Positions 6,981-11,408 of a stretch of 11,408 bases of DNA are shown here, piece after piece; position 1 is the stretch's first letter, and each line of letters starts with the position of its first letter. Under the pieces are notes generated by a model. It did no database searches. It saw nothing but the letters and a program-made list of their open reading frames with translations, and was not told where the DNA came from. The stretch spans positions 1 through 11,408 of the forward strand of contig CAMPJI010000072.1 in the NCBI GenBank assembly GCA_946886865.1, given 5' to 3'. The position numbers and the translations under genes were made by a program. The DNA comes from an uncultured Lysobacterales bacterium. Its GTDB lineage: Bacteria > Pseudomonadota > Gammaproteobacteria > Xanthomonadales > Xanthomonadaceae.

Positions 6981-7612
6981 TGGCGGAGCCGGTCGACGCG
7001 CCGCGGCATCCACCCGGTGGCCCCCGGGTGCTGCCGTTGCCACCGCAGGCGCCGCGCGTGCCGCCCAACGCCTTCAGCCGCTGGCTGGGGCGGACCGTGC
7101 TGCGCCTGGGCGGCTGGCGCATGGTCGGCGCCTTCCCCGACCTGCCGAAGGTGGTGCTGATCGGCGCGCCGCACTCGACCAACTGGGACGGCATCTGGGG
7201 CTTCGCGGCCAAGATGGCGCTGGGGCTGGACATCAAGATCCTCGGCAAGGATTCGCTGTTCCGGGTGCCGGTGCTGGGCGCGCTGCTGCGGCGTTTCGGC
7301 GTGATCCCGGTGGACCGCAGCGCCGCGCACGGCGTGGTGGAGCAGGCCGCGGAGATGATCATGGCCGCCGACCGGCTGTGGTTCGGGCTGGCGCCGGAGG
7401 GCACGCGCCGCCTGGTGGAGCGCTGGAAGCCGGGGTTCTGGAAGATCGCCCGCGCCGCCGGGGTGCCGGTGCTGCCGGCGTACTTCCACTACCCCGACAA
7501 GGTCATCGGCATCGGCCCGCCGTTCGAGCTGACCGACGACATGGACGCCGACCTCGCGCGCATCCGCGACTGGTACCGGCCCTGGCAGGGCAAGTACCAC
7601 GGCACGCCCTGA
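6980..7612 (+). CDS. PlsC-type lysophospholipid acyltransferase
   Basis: A 210-residue member of the glycerol-phosphate acyltransferase (PlsC/AGPAT) superfamily. Motif I is the HX4D catalytic box HSTNWD (H65-D70). Motif II is GVIPVDR (107-113), motif III APEGTR (138-143) and motif IV VPVLPAYF (162-169). Such enzymes move an acyl chain from acyl-ACP or acyl-CoA to a lysophospholipid or another hydroxyl acceptor; the acceptor here cannot be read from sequence. The first 30 residues are Pro-rich (PPGGPRVLPLPPQAPRVPP) and no clear transmembrane helix is present, unlike longer PlsC proteins, so membrane contact may be peripheral. ATG 6980 shares a base with the arfB stop (TGATG), so translation is probably coupled; an in-frame GTG at 6971 is less likely. 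It may belong to envelope-lipid remodelling rather than to arfB function. Confidence 0.87.
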   Translation: MAEPVDAPRHPPGGPRVLPLPPQAPRVPPNAFSRWLGRTVLRLGGWRMVGAFPDLPKVVLIGAPHSTNWDGIWGFAAKMALGLDIKILGKDSLFRVPVLGALLRRFGVIPVDRSAAHGVVEQAAEMIMAADRLWFGLAPEGTRRLVERWKPGFWKIARAAGVPVLPAYFHYPDKVIGIGPPFELTDDMDADLARIRDWYRPWQGKYHGTP

Positions 7613-7663
7613 TCGGGCATGGCCCGGCGGGTTCTGCCGCGGAGGGTCAGCCCCCGCGACTCC

Positions 7664-7743
7664 GTAGGACGGGTGGAGCGCAGCGATACCCGTCGCTTCA
7701 ACAATTGCCGGGGTTGATCGGTATCGCGTCGCTCGACCCATCC
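7664..7743. repeat. GTAG-headed palindromic intergenic repeat with degenerate inverted partner
   Basis: The left unit (7664-7694) starts GTAGGAC and folds on itself: GACGGGT (7668-7674) pairs with ACCCGTC (7688-7694) around a 13-nt loop. A second unit in inverted orientation (7716-7743) matches the left arm 7667-7694 at 22 of 28 positions; the spacer is 21 nt. The form resembles the GTAGG...GGGT...AGCG...ACCC repeats often scattered in Xanthomonadaceae genomes (recalled, not searched). It lies just upstream of the sigma-54 promoter. Confidence 0.7.
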
Positions 7744-7804
7744 GGCGGGTGCGTACGACCGGCCATCCGCCTACCCGCACCGCCCGTCCTTGGCGCGACC
7801 GGGT

Positions 7805-7820
7805 TGGCATGTTTTTTGCG
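7805..7820 (+). promoter_or_regulatory. Sigma-54 (RpoN) promoter candidate for the glycosyltransferase
   Basis: TTGGCATG-TTTT-TTGC fits the -24/-12 consensus TTGGCACG-N4-TTGC with a single mismatch. The invariant GG (7806-7807) and GC (7818-7819) are separated by exactly 10 bases as required. The T-run is striking in DNA this GC-rich. Transcription would start near 7831 and give a leader of about 175 bases before ATG 8006. Sigma-54 promoters need an enhancer-binding protein; its site was not identified. Confidence 0.6.
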
Positions 7821-7842
7821 CCTCAGTTCCCACTTCGACGGT

Positions 7843-7858
7843 GCCCGCTTCGGCGGGC
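7843..7858 (+). other. cUUCGg-capped hairpin in the glycosyltransferase leader
   Basis: GCCCGC (7843-7848) and GCGGGC (7853-7858) enclose TTCG, giving the very stable C(UUCG)G tetraloop in RNA. No U-tract follows, so it does not look like an intrinsic terminator. It lies about 12 bases after the predicted sigma-54 start and could protect the 5' end of that transcript; this role is inference. Confidence 0.45.
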
Positions 7859-8005
7859 CCGACGCCCGGGATGGAGCCCAGCGCGGCAAAGGGGGACCAG
7901 TGCAGGCAGTCGCGGCCATGACCGCAGACATCGGCGCGACCGCGCACGGGCGCCATGCCCGGTGCGCCGGTCGATCCCGCCCCGCCACGACAGGAGCCGC
8001 GCGCC

Positions 8006-9403
8006 ATGGGCACGCCGTCGCTCTTCGCGCTTAATCCCAACGCGCTGCTGAGCGCGTTCGGCTTCTGGCGCGGGCCGGACCCGACCGTGCCGACCCCGGC
8101 CGAGCGCTGGCAGGACGCCAGCGTCGACGTGGTGATCCATGCCGACCGCCACCAGCACAGCATCGCCTACTGCCTGGCCGCGCTGCAGCGGCAGACCCTG
8201 CGTCCGCGCCAGGTGCTGCTGATCGACGACGGCGGCGCCGGCCGCGACCACACCGTGCAGATCGCCCGCGAGTTTTCCCGCGCCAATGCCATGCCGCTGG
8301 TGGTGGTGGAGCGGATGTGGTCGATCGGCCGCGCGCCCACGCTCAAGCGCCAGGCGCGCGAGCTGGACTGCGACGTGCTGTTCGCGCTCGACGGCGAAAC
8401 CGTGCTCGAGTCGCCCGACTACATCGAGCGCTGCGTGCGCGAGCTCTACCAGGGGGCCGGCATCGCCAGCGCCACGGGGACCATCTGGCCGATGCGCGAG
8501 GGCGACCGCCGGACGTGGGCGGCGATGCCGGAGTTCCGCCGCTGGGTCGGCCGTGACGAATACCGCGACCCGCTGCTGCGCGAGGACCCGGTGCACCGTC
8601 TGCTGTGGTGGGCCGGCAATGCCTACCGCGAGACCGTCGCCGGGTTCCAGCAGCGCTTCCTCAACCGCGGGCTGATGGCGCTGCTGGGCGGCGTCGCGCA
8701 CCCGCCCGGCTGTGCGGTGGCCTACCGGCGCCGCTACCTCAAGGACGTGTTCGACCGCTACGAGCCGGTGTTCGGCGACGACCTCACTGGCCTGCCGGAC
8801 CTGTTCATCGGTTTCGCGCTCAACAACGTCGGCTACCGCAACGTGCAGCTGGCCGAGGTGCAGGTGCGCGCGGTCTACGGCGATGTCCTGCAGGTGCCGG
8901 CGCACTCGCGGCACGACACGCTGGCGTTCCTGCAGGCCTGCCACGACTTCGACAGCCTGATGCGCACGCCGCTGCGCTGGCCGCGCCAGTGGTGGGAGCG
9001 CTGGCGCCGGCGCGGGCAGCGCCGCTCGCCGGACTGGCGCGAGCTGCGCCGCGTCGCCGAGGCCTACCGCCAGCCGTTCGGCGAGCGGCTCACGCGCCAG
9101 CACGGCCGCCCGATCGGCTGGGCGCTGTTCTTCGCCGCGGTGGAGAAGGTGGTGTTCCCGATCGGCCTGCTCGCGCTGGCGGCGACGGGGCAATGGGTCG
9201 TGCTGGCCGCGGTGGTGGCGGCCGAATGCGTGGCCGCATGGGGCGTGTTGCTGGCGGTGACGCCGCGCGGCCGCCTGGCGATGCTGGGCAAGGCGGTGCT
9301 GTTCACGCCGATGCGCTACGCCCTGATGATGCAGGAGCTGGGCACGGTGCTCGGGTTCTTCCTGCGACGCTCGCTGCGCACCCGGCGGCGGCTGCGGCGC
9401 TAG
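8006..9403 (+). CDS. Membrane-anchored GT2-like glycosyltransferase
   Basis: A 465-residue protein with a GT-A type N-terminal domain: VDVVIHADRHQHSIAYCLAAL (about 40-60), then QTLRPRQVLLIDDGG (63-77), the usual nucleotide-sugar strand of family 2 glycosyltransferases. LFALDGET (125-132) stands at the DxD metal site, CAVAYRRRYL (236-245) and FGDDLTG (256-262) at the acceptor and catalytic-base region. Hydrophobic segments at about 371-391, 397-417 and 437-454 suggest a C-terminal membrane anchor, and the protein ends in a highly basic tail. No QxxRW is evident, so it may not be a processive synthase. Donor and acceptor are unknown; a cell-surface glycan or glycolipid is the reasonable guess. 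Start ATG 8006 has AGGAG (7992-7996) 9 nt upstream; in-frame ATG 7955 lacks one. It is preceded by a sigma-54-like promoter and converges on the LysR gene 12 bp away. Confidence 0.8.
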   Translation: MGTPSLFALNPNALLSAFGFWRGPDPTVPTPAERWQDASVDVVIHADRHQHSIAYCLAALQRQTLRPRQVLLIDDGGAGRDHTVQIAREFSRANAMPLVVVERMWSIGRAPTLKRQARELDCDVLFALDGETVLESPDYIERCVRELYQGAGIASATGTIWPMREGDRRTWAAMPEFRRWVGRDEYRDPLLREDPVHRLLWWAGNAYRETVAGFQQRFLNRGLMALLGGVAHPPGCAVAYRRRYLKDVFDRYEPVFGDDLTGLPDLFIGFALNNVGYRNVQLAEVQVRAVYGDVLQVPAHSRHDTLAFLQACHDFDSLMRTPLRWPRQWWERWRRRGQRRSPDWRELRRVAEAYRQPFGERLTRQHGRPIGWALFFAAVEKVVFPIGLLALAATGQWVVLAAVVAAECVAAWGVLLAVTPRGRLAMLGKAVLFTPMRYALMMQELGTVLGFFLRRSLRTRRRLRR

Positions 9404-9415
9404 CCGGCCACGGGG

Positions 9416-10390
9416 TCAGCGCTGCGACGGGCCGGTGTCGTCGTAACCGCCGCGCTCGAACAGCGCCGGCTGGATCAGCTCGCTGAAGGCCCGTGCCTGC
9501 GGGCTCAGGTACTTGCCCTTGCGCACCACCACGCCGTAGCTGCGGGGCGGGAAGTAATCGGCCAGCGACCGTGCCGCCAGACGCGCGCGGTCGGCCTCGG
9601 TCAGGCAGATGGCGGTCACGATGCTGATGCCCAGTCCCATCGCCACGTACTGCTTGATCACCTCCCAGCCGCCGACTTCCAGCGCCACCGTGTACGGCAC
9701 CCGGTTGCGCTGGAACACCAGGTCCACCAGCCGGTAGGTGGTCAGCCGCTGCGGCGGCAGGATCAGACCGTACGGCGACAGGTCGGCCAGCGTGAGGTCC
9801 GGTTTGGACGCCAGCGGATGGTCGGGCGGCGTGATCAGCATCGGATCGAACCGGTACACCGGCGCGTAGTCGAGGTCCGCCGGCACGTCGAGCATCGAGC
9901 CCACCGCCAGGTCGACCGCGTCCGAGCGCAGCAGGTCCAGGCCGCCGGCGCCGGTGACGTTGTGCAGGCTCAGCCGCACCTCCGGGTGCGCGGCGCGGAA
10001 CGCCTCCACGATGCGCGGCAGCAGGTAGAGGATGGTGGAGCTGCCGGCGGCGACGTTGAGCTCGCCCGCGTCCAGGCCGCGCAGGCGCTCGTCGAACGCG
10101 CCCTCCAGTCCGTCGAAGCCCTCCACCAGCGGGCGCGCCAGCTCGTACAGCGCCTCGCCTTCCGGGGTCAGTACCAGGCGCCGGCCGCTGCGTTCCAGCA
10201 GGCGCTGGCCCATCTCGCGCTCCAGTGCCTGCAACTGCAGCGTCACCGCCGGCTGGCTGAGGAACAGCGCCTCCGCCGCGCGCGACACCGACCCCAGGCG
10301 GGCCGTCTGGCAGAAGGCACGCAGGGGCTTGAGGCGGTCACCCTTGTAGGCGAAACGGTGGCTGGCAGGCACGGCCGGCAAGGCTTCCAT
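9416..10390 (-). CDS. LysR-family transcriptional regulator
   Basis: A 324-residue LysR regulator. The N-terminal winged HTH is clear: RLKPLRAFCQTARLGSVSRA (19-38), then AEALFLSQPAVTLQLQALERE with the usual SQPAVT recognition region (45-50), and GQRLLERSGRRLVLTPEGE. The effector domain starts with LNVAAGSSTILYLLP and ends near LSPQARAFSELIQ, the periplasmic-binding-protein-like part of LysR proteins. VAMGLGISIVTAICL is the conserved late segment. Start ATG 10390 is chosen because sequence further upstream in frame is not LysR-like; no Shine-Dalgarno is obvious before it. It is divergent from aceB, with 99 bp between, so by the usual LysR logic it probably controls aceB and itself. Its co-inducer is unknown; a glyoxylate-shunt metabolite is a guess. 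Confidence 0.9.
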   Translation of the reverse strand: MEALPAVPASHRFAYKGDRLKPLRAFCQTARLGSVSRAAEALFLSQPAVTLQLQALEREMGQRLLERSGRRLVLTPEGEALYELARPLVEGFDGLEGAFDERLRGLDAGELNVAAGSSTILYLLPRIVEAFRAAHPEVRLSLHNVTGAGGLDLLRSDAVDLAVGSMLDVPADLDYAPVYRFDPMLITPPDHPLASKPDLTLADLSPYGLILPPQRLTTYRLVDLVFQRNRVPYTVALEVGGWEVIKQYVAMGLGISIVTAICLTEADRARLAARSLADYFPPRSYGVVVRKGKYLSPQARAFSELIQPALFERGGYDDTGPSQR

Positions 10391-10489
10391 GTGGGTATAA
10401 GAAGAACAAATACCACGTATTGATAACTCTCGTTTGTCAAATACCAGACGCCGCCGCATGGTCGTGGCCCGCCCCAAAGGAGCCATCGC
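10391..10489. promoter_or_regulatory. LysR-aceB divergent control region with direct repeats
   Basis: The LysR-proximal half is an AT-rich island in very GC-rich DNA. A 9-bp word CAAATACCA occurs at 10407-10415 and again at 10438-10446, 31 bp apart or about three helical turns. AATAC-CAC-GTATT (10409-10421) is a dyad overlapping the first copy, and TTTG-T-CAAA (10433-10441) a dyad overlapping the second. TTGATA (10420-10425) and TTGTCA (10434-10439) are possible aceB -35 boxes, and TTGACA (complement of 10435-10440) a perfect -35 for the LysR gene; matching -10 boxes are poor, as with activated promoters. AAAGGAG (10476-10482) is the aceB ribosome site. Confidence 0.55.
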
Positions 10490-11408
10490 ATGTCGGCTGT
10501 CCTGCAGAACCTCCCGTCCATCGATTCCGAAGCGACCGTCCCCGCCGGGCTGGCAGTGTCGGCCCGCGAGTCCGGGCAGGAGCGCCTGCTGACGCCGGGG
10601 GCGTTGTCGTTCCTGGCCGGGCTGCACCGCGCGTTCGAGGCCGTCCGCCAGGACCGGCTGGCCGCGCGGCGCGAGCGCCAGGCCGCCTTCGACGCCGGCG
10701 CGCTGCCGGACTTCCGGCCGGACACCGCCGCGATCCGCAGCGGCGACTGGCAGGTCGGTCCGATCCCGCCGGCGCTGCTGGACCGCCGGGTGGAGATCAC
10801 CGGTCCGGTCGACCCGAAGATGGTCATCAACGCGCTCAACTCCGGCGCGCAGTGCTACATGGCCGACTTCGAGGACAGCACCAGCCCCACCTGGCGCAAC
10901 CTGCTGACCGGCCAGCACGCGCTGCGCCGCGCGGTCGCCGGCACGCTGGACTGGATGGCCCCGGACGGCGGCCGCCACTACACGCTCCGCCCGCAGGACG
11001 AGCAGGCGGTGCTGATCGTGCGCCCCCGCGGCTGGCACCTGGACGAGAAGCACGTGGCCGTGGACGGCGCGCCGATGTCGGCCAGCCTGTTCGACGCCGG
11101 GTTGTTCCTGTTCCACAGCGCCCGTTCGCTGGCCGCGCGCGGCCGCGGGCCGTACCTCTACCTGCCCAAGCTCGAGTGCATGGAGGAGGCCGCGCTGTGG
11201 AACGCCGCGCTGGCCCACGCCGAGCGCGCGCTGGGCCTGCCGGCCGACAGCATCAAGGTAACCGTGCTGATCGAGACGCTGCCGGCGGCGTTCGAGATGG
11301 ACGAAATCCTGCACGCGCTGCGCGGGCGCATCGTCGGGCTCAACTGCGGGCGGTGGGACTACATCTTCAGCGCGATCAAGACGCTGCGCGCGCACCGCGG
11401 CCGGGTGC
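10490..11408 (+). CDS. aceB: Malate synthase A, 3' end missing
   Basis: The first 306 residues of malate synthase A, which condenses glyoxylate and acetyl-CoA to malate in the glyoxylate shunt. Seen are PKMVINALNSGAQCYMADFE (109-128), the catalytic-Arg segment VRPRGWHL (177-184), KVTVLIETLPAAFEMDEIL (256-274) with the Mg-binding Glu near 262, and the family signature GLNCGRWDYIFS (283-294). The full protein is about 530-540 residues, so the C-terminal part with the catalytic Asp lies beyond the window. ATG 10490 is supported by AAAGGAG with a 7-nt spacer. The length and absence of an inserted domain fit isoform A rather than G. The divergent LysR gene is its likely regulator. aceA (isocitrate lyase) often follows in related bacteria but would lie outside the window. 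Confidence 0.95.
   Translation, partial: MSAVLQNLPSIDSEATVPAGLAVSARESGQERLLTPGALSFLAGLHRAFEAVRQDRLAARRERQAAFDAGALPDFRPDTAAIRSGDWQVGPIPPALLDRRVEITGPVDPKMVINALNSGAQCYMADFEDSTSPTWRNLLTGQHALRRAVAGTLDWMAPDGGRHYTLRPQDEQAVLIVRPRGWHLDEKHVAVDGAPMSASLFDAGLFLFHSARSLAARGRGPYLYLPKLECMEEAALWNAALAHAERALGLPADSIKVTVLIETLPAAFEMDEILHALRGRIVGLNCGRWDYIFSAIKTLRAHRGRV

Larger units (their letters stand above)
7613..8005. other. 393-bp non-coding stretch between acyltransferase and glycosyltransferase genes
   Basis: No convincing gene is seen on either strand. The stretch contains a GTAG-headed palindromic repeat (7664-7743), a sigma-54 promoter match (7805-7820), a UUCG-capped hairpin (7843-7858) and the glycosyltransferase ribosome site AGGAG (7992-7996). 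Open frames crossing it are Arg/Pro-rich, without family motifs, and look like high-GC artefacts. A 44-codon GTG frame (7900-8034) with a GGGGGA site in front is the only leader-peptide candidate. Confidence 0.7.

Noticed and set aside
7749..8051. 100-codon Arg/Pro-rich frame in the intergenic region
   Set aside because: Spans the sigma-54 element and the glycosyltransferase start; no ribosome site or family features.
9818..10423. 201-codon plus-strand frame antisense to the LysR gene
   Set aside because: Composition is a mirror of the LysR codons; no start signal or domain.
1..11408. tRNA, rRNA, CRISPR arrays, phage att sites or a known insertion sequence
   Set aside because: No tRNA cloverleaf, regularly spaced direct repeats, integrase or transposase was seen in the window.

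Overview
The window is very GC-rich, densely packed chromosomal DNA. Gene content (an ole olefin-synthesis pair, ubiJ-ubiB, arfB, a LysR gene divergent from malate synthase) and GTAG-headed palindromic repeats point to a gammaproteobacterium of the Xanthomonadaceae/Lysobacter-Luteimonas group. That assignment is inferred from protein motifs and style, not from a database search.

Layout. 1-2219: the end of oleC (5' cut by the window edge) and complete oleD, the last two genes of a long-chain olefin pathway, separated by a pair of REP-like hairpins. 2261-4591: ubiJ and ubiB, overlapping by 4 bases, with a promoter placed so that ubiJ may be transcribed leaderless. 4620-5100: a small DUF559 (Vsr-like endonuclease fold) gene bracketed by two nearly identical 42-44 nt copies of a palindromic repeat in inverted orientation. 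This cassette is the most unusual object here. 5051-5842: a TruC/RluA-type tRNA pseudouridine synthase whose apparent N-terminus is read out of the repeat. 5870-6427 (minus): a secreted DUF2059 protein, convergent with truC and divergent from arfB. 6552-7612: arfB ribosome-rescue hydrolase translationally coupled to a PlsC-type acyltransferase. 7613-8005: the only long non-coding stretch, holding a second GTAG-headed repeat, a strong sigma-54 promoter match and a UUCG hairpin. 8006-9403: a membrane-anchored GT2-like glycosyltransferase. 9416-10390 (minus): a LysR regulator. 10490-end: aceB (malate synthase A, 3' cut), divergent from the LysR gene across a 99-bp AT-rich control region with a 9-bp direct repeat.

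The genes are mostly housekeeping or envelope functions: olefin synthesis, ubiquinone, tRNA modification, ribosome rescue, lipid acylation, glycan transfer and the glyoxylate shunt. No complete novel multi-gene system is visible. The best candidates for something undescribed are the repeat-bracketed DUF559 cassette, the sigma-54-driven glycosyltransferase and the LysR-aceB operator.
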